DNA from: Kitasatospora phosalacinea
GTDB taxonomy: Bacteria > Actinomycetota > Actinomycetes > Streptomycetales > Streptomycetaceae
NCBI RefSeq assembly: GCF_000717185.1
Contig: NZ_JNYE01000063.1
Coordinates: 1-64,000, forward strand
Direction: 5' to 3'
Length of the DNA: 64,000 bases
The position numbers and the translations under genes were made by a program. Within the stretch, counting starts at the first letter, position 1, and each line of letters begins with the position of its first letter. The notes beneath the pieces are model-generated. The model did no database searches, had not been told where the DNA came from, and worked only from the letters and a program-made list of their open reading frames with translations. Positions 42,544 to 51,971 of the stretch are shown piece after piece.

Positions 42544-43334
42544 GGGGTCTCCAGGAGGCCGAGTCGGGCGAGGTCTTCCAGCGGCTCGGCGATGCTACAG
42601 GTGCCGAAAGAAGTGAACGAGGCGCGGACGGACGCGATCTGATGCTCCGTCAGGGACTCGACGGCGGTGGCCAGTCGGGCGCCGTCCCGCTCGGCGAGCA
42701 GCTCGATGGCCTGCGAGCGGTCGGAACTCCCGGCCGCCAGCAGCAGGTTGAGGAAGCCGTGGTGCTCGTACCCGGTGCCCAGGTCGGTGTGCCGCACCGC
42801 GTGGTGCAGCCCCGCCGTGCACTTGTACGGCAGCGCGCGCTCGGCGCAGCCCAGCAGGAAGGCGGCCAGCTCGGTGACGGACGGGAAGGACGCGTAACCC
42901 AGGCCGCCGGTGCGGTACTTGGCGCGGTAGCGGGTGCCGGCCAGGGCGTCCAGCCCGTCCTCCGGCCGCTCCGAGCGCGGCAGTTCGACGGCCGCGCCGA
43001 CGCCCTCCGGCAGCAGCGCGTCCAGCTCCGCCACCGCCGCCCGGACGTCCTCGCCCGCCGCGTACTCGACGGCGGCCACCCGCAGGCCGTCCGCCGCCTC
43101 CAGAGCCTCGGCCAGCCGGCCCGGGCCGACCACCAGGCCGACCGCGAACTCCGGCTTCAGGGAGCGCAGTTCGGCCAGCTTGTCGACCGGCGCCAGCAGC
43201 GGGCCGACCGCCTCCGCGTACCAGGCGGCGCGGTGCGCCCGGTGCGCGGGGACGGCCCCGGCCAGCGGCAGGTCGCCGGGCGGGAAGACCGCCGCGTCGT
43301 CGAACAGCCCCCGGTACAGCTCGGGTACGTTCAT
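42540..43334 (-). CDS. Uncharacterised protein embedded in the homogentisate operon
   Basis: 264 aa. It overlaps HGD by 4 nt (ATGA, 43331-43334) and FAH by 4 nt (TTGA), so it is made in step with both. Features: LYRGLFDDAAVFPPGDLPL near the start, HRAHRAAWYAEAVGPLL, AKYRTGGLGYASFPSVTELA, YKCTAGLHHAVRHTDLGTGY and HGFLNLLLA. Several His, Asp, Tyr and one Cys (KCTAGLHH) are placed in a (beta/alpha)-barrel-like pattern. It is not a glutathione S-transferase and not a known maleylacetoacetate isomerase. Because no isomerase gene is present and actinomycetes lack glutathione, it may carry out or assist that step; this is inference from position. Confidence 0.85.
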   Translation of the reverse strand: MNVPELYRGLFDDAAVFPPGDLPLAGAVPAHRAHRAAWYAEAVGPLLAPVDKLAELRSLKPEFAVGLVVGPGRLAEALEAADGLRVAAVEYAAGEDVRAAVAELDALLPEGVGAAVELPRSERPEDGLDALAGTRYRAKYRTGGLGYASFPSVTELAAFLLGCAERALPYKCTAGLHHAVRHTDLGTGYEHHGFLNLLLAAGSSDRSQAIELLAERDGARLATAVESLTEHQIASVRASFTSFGTCSIAEPLEDLARLGLLETP

Positions 43335-44518
43335 CGCCTCGCCCAGGTCCACGCGTAGTCCGGGTCCTCGCTCGCGGTGGCGGCCTCGCCGAGCTCCAGC
43401 GGGCGGAAGGTGTCCACCATCACCGCCAGCTCGTCGAAGAACTCCACGCCGATCGAGCGCTCGTACGCGCCCGGCTGCGGGCCGTGGGTGTGGCCGCCCG
43501 GGTGCAGCGAGATCGACCCCTGTCCGATGCCGGAGCCCTTGCGGGCCTCGTAGTTGCCGCCGCAGTAGAACATCACCTCGTCGCTGTCCACGTTCGCGTG
43601 GTAGTACGGCACGGGGATCGACAGCGGGTGGTAGTCCACCTTGCGCGGCACGAAGTTGCAGATCACGAAGTTGGTGCCCTCGAACACCTGGTGGGCCGGC
43701 GGCGGCTGGTGCACCCGCCCGGTGATCGGCTCGTAGTCCGCGATGTTGAACGCGTACGGGTACAGGCAGCCGTCCCAGCCCACCACGTCGAACGGGTGGT
43801 TCGGGACGGTGTAGCGCGTCCCGGCCACGCCGCCCGGGCCGCGGTGCTTGACCAGCACGTCCACCTCGCCGCCCTCGACCAGCAGCGGGCCGTCCGGGCC
43901 GCGCAGGTCCCGCTCGCAGAACGGCGCGTGCTCCAGCAGCTGGCCGAACTTCGACAGGTAGCGGCGGGCCGGGGTGATGTGGCTGTTCGCCTCGATGCAG
44001 TACGCGCGCAGCGGCCCGTCCCCGGTCGGCACCCAGCGGTGGGTGGTCGCCCGCGGGATCAGCACGTAGTCGCCCGGCCCGGCCGTCAGCGTCCCGAACA
44101 CCGTCTCCAGCACGGCCGTCCCGGACTCCACGTACACGCACTCGTCGCCCAGCCCGTTGCGGTACAGCTCGCTGGGCGCGCCCGCCGCGACGTAGGAGAT
44201 CCGCACGTCCGCGTTGCCGAGGACGAGCCGGCGGCCGGTGACCGCGTCCGCCGACTTCCACTCCTCGCCCGGGAACAGCCCGTGCAGCTTCAGGTGGCGG
44301 GGCAGCAGCGGGAGGTTGGCGGTGGTCGACTGGTCCGGCAGCTCCCAGACCGCGGCGGCCGTCACCGCCGAGGGGATGTGCCGGTGGTACAGCAGCGAGG
44401 AGTCCGAGGAGAAGCCCTCCTCGCCCATCAACTCCTCGTAGTACAGCCCGCCTTCGGGGGTGCGGTGCTGGGTGTGCCGCTTGGGCGGCACCGAGCCCAG
44501 CTGCCGGTAGTACGCCAT
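43331..44518 (-). CDS. hmgA: Homogentisate 1,2-dioxygenase
   Basis: 395 aa, the short cupin-type HGD found in actinobacteria. Features: RQLGSVPPKRHTQHRTPEGG, LYYEELMGEEGFSSDSSLLY, SPSAVTAAAVWELP-like segment, YVLIPRATTHRWVP, and the iron site region FVPRKVDYHPLSIPVPYYHA with DSDEVMFYCGGNYEAR and SISLHPGGHTHGPQPGAYE (His/Glu/His). It opens the homogentisate ring to maleylacetoacetate using Fe(II) and O2. It is first in the overlapping trio with the unknown gene and FAH, 34 nt after HPPD. Confidence 0.96.
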   Translation of the reverse strand: MAYYRQLGSVPPKRHTQHRTPEGGLYYEELMGEEGFSSDSSLLYHRHIPSAVTAAAVWELPDQSTTANLPLLPRHLKLHGLFPGEEWKSADAVTGRRLVLGNADVRISYVAAGAPSELYRNGLGDECVYVESGTAVLETVFGTLTAGPGDYVLIPRATTHRWVPTGDGPLRAYCIEANSHITPARRYLSKFGQLLEHAPFCERDLRGPDGPLLVEGGEVDVLVKHRGPGGVAGTRYTVPNHPFDVVGWDGCLYPYAFNIADYEPITGRVHQPPPAHQVFEGTNFVICNFVPRKVDYHPLSIPVPYYHANVDSDEVMFYCGGNYEARKGSGIGQGSISLHPGGHTHGPQPGAYERSIGVEFFDELAVMVDTFRPLELGEAATASEDPDYAWTWARR

Positions 44519-44552
44519 CGCCCTACTTCTCCCTGTCGCCCGTCGTGCTCCG

Positions 44553-47202
<2,650 letters not shown>

Positions 47203-47349
47203 GGCGGAACCTCTCCGCTTCCCACGGTACGCGCCCGGAGGCCTGGATAAGGAAAAAATAAGGACAAACCCGTGGGTAGCGTTACATACCGCCCAGGGCG
47301 GGTAGCGACCAAGTGGCTCGCATGTCCTGACTACGAGGAGGTGGTCCCG

Positions 47350-47793
47350 GTGTCGACCCACATGTCGTCGGGCATGGAACACCATCCGGACATCCTGGCC
47401 CTGCGTGAACACGCGGAGCGCGTCACATCCACCACCGCCGGGCAGGGGACGGAAGCACTCGCCATCTGCGCCGGCCTCTTCCTGGCCATCTCCCCCTGGG
47501 TGGTCGGCTTCTCCGGCTTCACCGGCCTGACCGTCAGCAACCTGGTGCTCGGCATCGCCTACGCCGTCCTGATGGCCGGCTACGGCTCCGCCTTCGGCCG
47601 CACCCACGCCCGCGCCTGGGCGTGCGTGGCGATCGGCGCCTGGACGGTCATCGCCCCCTGGGCGGTCAACGGCGGCGCGCACGTCCGCCGCACCATCCTG
47701 ACCAACGTCATCACCGGCGGGGTCATGACCTGCCTGGCCCTGGCCGCGGTCGGCATGGCCTTCGCGGGCATGACGGCACGCCACAGCAGGTAG
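47350..47793 (+). CDS. SPW-repeat membrane protein
   Basis: 147 aa from the GTG at 47350, chosen because gaggagg (47335-47341) lies 8 nt upstream; the open frame extends to 47272. Four TM segments contain two SPW-like motifs, AGLFLAISPWVVGFSGFTGL and IGAWTVIAPWAVNGGAHVRR. The N-terminal cytoplasmic part is LALREHAERVTSTTAGQGTE. The family is of unknown function and common in Streptomyces. It is divergent from the PRT-hydrolase gene and is ended by a very strong hairpin. Confidence 0.88.
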   Translation: MSTHMSSGMEHHPDILALREHAERVTSTTAGQGTEALAICAGLFLAISPWVVGFSGFTGLTVSNLVLGIAYAVLMAGYGSAFGRTHARAWACVAIGAWTVIAPWAVNGGAHVRRTILTNVITGGVMTCLALAAVGMAFAGMTARHSR

Positions 47794-47809
47794 CGCCCCC
47801 GGAGGAGCA

Positions 47810-47845
47810 CGAGGGCACCGGGCCCCGGCGGGCCCGGTGCCCTCG
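47810..47845 (+). terminator. Strong terminator after the SPW gene
   Basis: A perfect 16-bp stem pairs 47810-47825 with 47830-47845 around a cggc loop. It insulates the lanthipeptide region from upstream transcription. Confidence 0.92.
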
Positions 47846-48212
47846 CGGCGTCTTCGCGCCAAAGTGCGGGCGCGCGGCGCGAACGCGCGCGGACGCCCGC
47901 CGGGTGCGGCCGACCGGTGGTTCGTGGACGCCCGGGAGCAGGAGCGTTCCCCGGTTCCGGCGCTGAAACATCGGCCCGGCCGACCGCCCGGGAACGGACA
48001 CCCGGGCGCGAGCGCCCGGTGGGGCGGACGAGCAGGTCGGGGCGGGCGGGGAGGGGGGTGGCGGAGTGCGGGGGGAGGTTGGCCGGGACGGCACTCACCA
48101 CATCGTGGGAAGCCGGGAAAAAGTGGTGCCCGCACCGGACCGAACCACCGTTCGGTCCGGGCGCCGCCCGGAACACCGCCCCGGGCGCACCCACGAGCCC
48201 TCAGGAGGGGAC
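47846..48212 (+). other. Upstream region of the lanthipeptide precursor gene
   Basis: 367 nt with no convincing gene on either strand. It contains a 7-bp hairpin at about 48002-48019 (ccgggcg/cgcccgg), a perfect 26-bp palindrome at 48135-48160 and a Shine-Dalgarno (aggagggg) ending 3 nt before the ATG at 48213. The promoter is probably between 48070 and 48134, where composition is slightly lower in GC (atcgtgggaag, gaaaaagtgg). I cannot fix the -35 and -10 elements. Confidence 0.6.
48135..48160. promoter_or_regulatory. Perfect palindrome upstream of the lanthipeptide precursor
   Basis: ccggaccgaac (48135-48145) and gttcggtccgg (48150-48160) form perfect 11-nt arms around cacc. It is 52 nt upstream of the precursor ATG, a position for an operator of a TetR-like repressor or a 5'-UTR hairpin. 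No regulator gene is adjacent, so the protein that binds it would be encoded elsewhere. Confidence 0.6.
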
Positions 48213-48368
48213 ATGCGCACCGAGATCACCCTGCAGGCCGACACCGCCGAGCTCGACCTGGACCTCCGCATCGCGGACGTCACGGAGCAGACCCAGGAGC
48301 TCGGCCAGGGCACCTACACCTCGCCGAGCAGCTACGCCATCGGCACCCGCTGCCCGGTCTGCTGCTGA
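48213..48368 (+). CDS. Class I lanthipeptide precursor peptide (LanA)
   Basis: 51 aa, ATG with a strong Shine-Dalgarno (caggagggg). The leader (about residues 1-33) is acidic and contains LDLDLRI at 14-20, like the FxLD-type leaders of actinobacterial class I lanthipeptides with Leu in place of Phe. The core region is GTYTSPSSYAIGTRCPVCC: six Ser/Thr (34, 36, 37, 39, 40, 45) and three Cys (47, 50, 51). Dehydration by LanB and cyclisation by LanC would give up to three thioether rings, all closing onto the C-terminal Cys cluster, with remaining Dha/Dhb. No protease gene is nearby, so the leader cleavage site is unknown. A terminator-like hairpin after the gene separates it from lanB. Confidence 0.85.
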   Translation: MRTEITLQADTAELDLDLRIADVTEQTQELGQGTYTSPSSYAIGTRCPVCC

Positions 48369-48387
48369 CCCTCCGTCAGCGGTCCTC

Positions 48388-48417
48388 GCGCGGGGCGGGC
48401 CACGGCCCGCCCCGCGC
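48388..48417 (+). terminator. Hairpin between precursor and dehydratase genes (attenuator)
   Basis: A perfect 13-bp stem pairs 48388-48400 with 48405-48417 over a cacg loop, 20 nt after the LanA stop and 53 nt before the LanB start. Placed between a peptide gene and its modification enzyme, it probably lets most transcripts end after lanA, giving excess precursor. Confidence 0.8.
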
Positions 48418-48469
48418 CCCCGTTCCACCCTCCCTCCTCCCACCCGCGACCCCGAGGGGCACCACCGAC

Positions 48470-51400
48470 GTGCGCGCAGAGCTGGACCTGTTCGAGGTCA
48501 GGGAACCGGTGCTGGTCCGGACGGCCGGCACGCCCCGCACCGGCACCGAGACCCGCATCGACCCGGCGGACCCCGCCCCGGGCGCGCGCCGCCTCGCCGC
48601 GGACCCGCTGCTGCGCCAGGCCGTCGAGGTCGCCAGCGGCAGCCTCGCCCTCGCCCTCCAGCGGCTCGGCGAACCCGGCGGCGCCGCCGCACTGGGCCGC
48701 AAGCGCACCGTCAGCGCCGCCCGCACCCTGACCCGCTACGCCCGCCGCTCGGGCGGCCGACCCACCCCGTTCGGGCTGTTCGCCGGCGTCGGCCGGGCCC
48801 GCTTCGGCGCCGCCGCCAAGATCCCGCCCGCCGGGCCGGGACGCGTCCGGGTCCGGCTGGACGGCGGCTGGCTGCACCGCCGGGTGCTGGACTGGCTCGC
48901 CGTGCCCGAAGTCCGCCGCCGGGTCGACGTGGTCCTCGACGACCTGTGCGTGCTGCGCGACGGCCGCCTGCTGCGCCACACCGGCGAACGCGAGGTCTCG
49001 GTGCGCGACAACGCCCTGGTCGCCCGGGTGCGGGAGGCCGCCGCCCGACCGGTCGGGTACGCCGCACTGCTGGCCGACCTGGCCGCCCGCTTCCCGCAGG
49101 TCACCGCCGAGCGGATCGACGGCCTGCTCGCCGGACTCGTCCAGCACGGCTTCCTGCTCACCTCGCTCACCCCACACCGGATCGACGACGCCCTGCTCGA
49201 CCGGATCGGGACGGCCGTCGACGGCGCCGTCCCCGGGGCCGCCGAAGGACTGCGCGCCGTCCGCGCGGCCGCGGCCGCCCACGAGCGCGACCGCCCCGGC
49301 GAGGGCCTGGAGTCCTGGCGGCACCTGCTGGAGCGGGTCCGGGCCCTCGACCCCGCCGACCGGACCGGCGACCGCCCGCCCGTCCAGGTCGACCTGCACA
49401 CCGGGGCCGACCTGGTGCTGCCCGAGGCGGTCGGCGCCGAGGCGGCCCGCTACGCCGCCGCGATCTGGGCCGTCACGCCGGAGTGGACCACCCTGGCGCA
49501 CCTGCGCGACTACCGGGACCGGTTCGTCGAGCGCTACGGCACCGCCAGCGCCGTCCCGCTCGCCGACCTCGCCGACCCGCACCGCGGCCTGGGCCTGCCC
49601 CCCGAGTACGGCGGCGGCGCGCCCGCGCACTCCCGCTCCGGGCCCGGCGACGACGCCGACCGGCCGCGCCGCAACGCGGTCGCCGAACTCGTCCAGCAGG
49701 CCGTCCTGTCCGGTACCGACCTGGTGCTCGACGACGCCGACATCGCCCGCCTCGCCGACGCGGCCGGCCACGCCCCGGGCAGCAGCCGCCCGCCGCGCAC
49801 CCTGGAACTCTGCTTCCAACTCCTCGCCGACTCCGCCGCCGCCCTCGACCGCGGCGAGTTCCTGCTGCTCGGCAGCGCGCACACCGGCTCCTGGACGGCC
49901 GGGGCCACCGCCGGCCGGTTCGCCGACCTGGCCGGACTCACCGACGGCCTCGCCGCCCTCGCCGCCGGGCCCGCCGACGACGGGGCGCTGCCCGTCCAGG
50001 TCGAACTCGCCCCCCGCGACCCGCGCTCGCTCAACATCGTCCAGGTGCCGCCGCTGCTGCCGCACCGCCTGCCGATCGGCGTCGCCGCCGACCGCGGCGA
50101 CCCGCACTGCCTGGACTGGCGCACCCTGCTGGTCGCCGCCGGCGAGGACGGCCTGCGCCTGCTCCACCCGGAGACCGGCCGCCCGGTCGTCCCCGTCCTC
50201 CCGCACATGCTCGCCCTGGACGCCCAGGCCCCGCCCGTCGCCCGCTTCCTGGCCGACCTGGCCGCCGCCCGCCCCCGGGTCTGGTCCGGCTGGGACTGGG
50301 CGGGCCTCGACACCCTCCCCTACCTGCCCGCCGTCCGCTACGGCCGGGTCGTCACCGCCCCGCGCCGCTGGCTGCCCGGCCGCCGCCTGCGCGACGCCGC
50401 CCGCACCGCGGGCCCCGCCGCCTGGACGGAAGGGCTGCGCGCCTGGCGCGAGCGCTACCGGGTGCCCGACCGGCTGCAGATCGCCAGCAACGACCGGACG
50501 TTCCCGGTCGACCTGCGCGAGAGCTGGGACACCGACCTGCTGCGCGCCGAACTCACCGCCCCCGAACCGCGGTTCCAGCTCTTCCAGGACCTCACCGCCG
50601 ACGGCGCCGGACTCGGCTGGAACCACGGCCGCAGCACCGAGATCGTCGTCCCGCTGTTCCGGGCCGCCCGCCCCGCCACCGGCACTGGCAGCGGCACCGG
50701 CACCGGCCGGGCCCCGCTCGCCAGGTCCGCCGTCCGCACCGCCCCGACCCGCGTCCACCTCCCCGGCGAGGACTGGCTGTACGCCAAGCTGTACGCCGAA
50801 CCCGGCACCCACGACGCGCTGCTGGCCGACCACCTGCCCGCGCTGCTCGCCGACGTCGAGGGAGACGTCGACCGCTGGTTCTTCCTCCGCTACCGCGACC
50901 CCGAACCCCACCTGCGGCTGCGCCTGCACGGCGACCCGGCCACCCTGGCCGACCGCGTCCTGCCGGCCCTCACCCGGCACGTCCGCCGACTCGTCGAGGC
51001 CGGCGCGCTGCGCACCATGGCGCTCGACACGTACCGGCCCGAGACCGACCGGTACCTCGGCCCGGACGCCCAGGAGGCCGCCGAACTGCTCTTCCGGACC
51101 GACAGCCGCTCCGCGCTGCTCCACCTGCGGGCCCGCCGCGACGCCACCGCGGCCGTCCCCGACGAGGTGCTCGCCGCCGTCGGCCACGCCGTGCTGCTCG
51201 ACTCGCTCGGCGACTGGGACTGGTGCGCCTGGGTGGTGCACCTCTTCGACAAGGGCGCCGACCACCCCGTCTACCAGCGCCACCGCCGGCTGGTGGACCG
51301 GCTGGTCCGCCCCGGGGACGCCGCCCGGCACGCCGCCGAACAGCTCGGCGTGCCCGGACTGGCCGCGCTCTGGACCGACTCCCCGGAACCGCGCGACTTC

Positions 51401-51583
51401 GGACGCCTGCTGCTCGCCGCGCCGGAGGCCGACCGCGACGAGGCCCTCGTGTCACTGCTGCACATGCGGCACAACCGCCAGTTCGGCATCGACCCGGCGG
51501 CCGAGGCCCGCGGCTACGCCGTCCTGCGCGGCGCCGCCCGCACCCTGCTCAGCCGCCGCTCCCGCGGGGCGGAGGGACGGTGA
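48470..51583 (+). CDS. Lantibiotic dehydratase (LanB, full length)
   Basis: 1037 aa from the GTG at 48470; the upstream open frame lacks protein character. The N-terminal glutamylation domain (about 1-700) starts LDLFEVREPVLVRTAGTP and has ARTLTRYARRSGGRPTPFGL-FAGV, the R.TPFGLFAG signature. The C-terminal SpaB_C/elimination domain (about 755-1035) has HLPGEDWLYAKLYAEPGTHD, RWFFLRYRDPEPHLRLRLHG and MALDTYRPETDRYLG. It uses glutamyl-tRNA to glutamylate Ser/Thr of the precursor and then eliminates glutamate to form Dha/Dhb. Both domains on one chain is the usual class I form, unlike split thiopeptide LanBs. Its stop overlaps the next small frame (GTGA, 51580-51583). Confidence 0.96.
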   Translation: MRAELDLFEVREPVLVRTAGTPRTGTETRIDPADPAPGARRLAADPLLRQAVEVASGSLALALQRLGEPGGAAALGRKRTVSAARTLTRYARRSGGRPTPFGLFAGVGRARFGAAAKIPPAGPGRVRVRLDGGWLHRRVLDWLAVPEVRRRVDVVLDDLCVLRDGRLLRHTGEREVSVRDNALVARVREAAARPVGYAALLADLAARFPQVTAERIDGLLAGLVQHGFLLTSLTPHRIDDALLDRIGTAVDGAVPGAAEGLRAVRAAAAAHERDRPGEGLESWRHLLERVRALDPADRTGDRPPVQVDLHTGADLVLPEAVGAEAARYAAAIWAVTPEWTTLAHLRDYRDRFVERYGTASAVPLADLADPHRGLGLPPEYGGGAPAHSRSGPGDDADRPRRNAVAELVQQAVLSGTDLVLDDADIARLADAAGHAPGSSRPPRTLELCFQLLADSAAALDRGEFLLLGSAHTGSWTAGATAGRFADLAGLTDGLAALAAGPADDGALPVQVELAPRDPRSLNIVQVPPLLPHRLPIGVAADRGDPHCLDWRTLLVAAGEDGLRLLHPETGRPVVPVLPHMLALDAQAPPVARFLADLAAARPRVWSGWDWAGLDTLPYLPAVRYGRVVTAPRRWLPGRRLRDAARTAGPAAWTEGLRAWRERYRVPDRLQIASNDRTFPVDLRESWDTDLLRAELTAPEPRFQLFQDLTADGAGLGWNHGRSTEIVVPLFRAARPATGTGSGTGTGRAPLARSAVRTAPTRVHLPGEDWLYAKLYAEPGTHDALLADHLPALLADVEGDVDRWFFLRYRDPEPHLRLRLHGDPATLADRVLPALTRHVRRLVEAGALRTMALDTYRPETDRYLGPDAQEAAELLFRTDSRSALLHLRARRDATAAVPDEVLAAVGHAVLLDSLGDWDWCAWVVHLFDKGADHPVYQRHRRLVDRLVRPGDAARHAAEQLGVPGLAALWTDSPEPRDFGRLLLAAPEADRDEALVSLLHMRHNRQFGIDPAAEARGYAVLRGAARTLLSRRSRGAEGR

Positions 51584-51798
51584 CGGCGAGCCGGGCGGGG
51601 GCAAGCTCCGCCCTGCCTCGGGAGGCTGCGGGGGGTGACCGGGGCAGGAGGGTCGGAGGGCCGCCGACCGGTCAGGGCCGTTCCACCGGGGCCCGTTCCG
51701 TCGGGGCCCGTCCGGTCACCGGCCGTCCGGTCACTGGCTGTTTCGTCACCGGCTGTTTCGGCACCGGTCGTTCCGGCACCGGTCGGAGCGACCGATGA
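51580..51798 (+). CDS. Small overlapping ORF between lanB and lanC (unit 1)
   Basis: 72 codons from a GTG that overlaps the LanB stop by 4 nt; the stop overlaps the next ATG by 4 nt (51795-51798). It encodes a Gly/Arg/Ser-rich peptide, with segments SSALPREAAGGDRGRR and PVTGRPVTGCFVTGCFGTGR. The second part is a DNA repeat of about 15 nt (gtcaccggctgtttc-type). It is one unit of a tandem duplication with the following ORF, but the reading frames differ inside, so it may not be selected as protein. Confidence 0.3.
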   Translation: MTASRAGASSALPREAAGGDRGRRVGGPPTGQGRSTGARSVGARPVTGRPVTGCFVTGCFGTGRSGTGRSDR

Positions 51799-51967
51799 CC
51801 GGCACCGCGCCGGGCGGGGGTAGCTCCGCCCGGCCTCGGGAGGTTGCGGGGGTGCCCGGGGCGGGAGGGTCGGAGGGCCGCCGACCGGCCAGGTCCCGTT
51901 CCGCCACCGACCGTTCCGCCGGGGCCCCTTCCGCCACCGACCGTCCCGTCACTGATCGGAGCCATCG
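51584..51967. repeat. Tandem duplication of the lanC 5' region
   Basis: Two diverged units, about 51590-51797 and 51805-51967, share a gccgggcgggggnagctccg start, gggagggtcggagggccgcc in the middle and a gatcgga...cgatgacc end. Each unit ends with an ATGACCG start-like site; the second is the true lanC start. Single-base indels between units change the reading frame. Confidence 0.85.
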
Positions 51968-51971
51968 ATGA
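51795..51971 (+). CDS. Small overlapping ORF between lanB and lanC (unit 2)
   Basis: 58 codons from the ATG at 51795. Its start MTGTAPGG copies the lanC start MTDTAPTT, and its stop overlaps the lanC ATG by 4 nt (51968-51971). The peptide is Arg/Ser/Gly-rich (SSARPREVAGVPGAGG, SATDRSAGAPSATDRP). It either relays ribosomes from lanB to lanC through coupled stop-starts or is a by-product of the duplication. No homology is recognised. Confidence 0.3.
   Translation: MTGTAPGGGSSARPREVAGVPGAGGSEGRRPARSRSATDRSAGAPSATDRPVTDRSHR

Noticed and set aside
47203..48135. A frame extending the PRT-hydrolase gene upstream by about 300 codons
   Set aside because: It runs antisense through the SPW gene and its terminator; the PRT domain starts normally at 47202.
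47837..48469. An in-frame extension of LanB by about 210 residues upstream
   Set aside because: It would overlap the precursor gene and the hairpin, has no protein character, and the LanB fold begins at LDLFEVREP.
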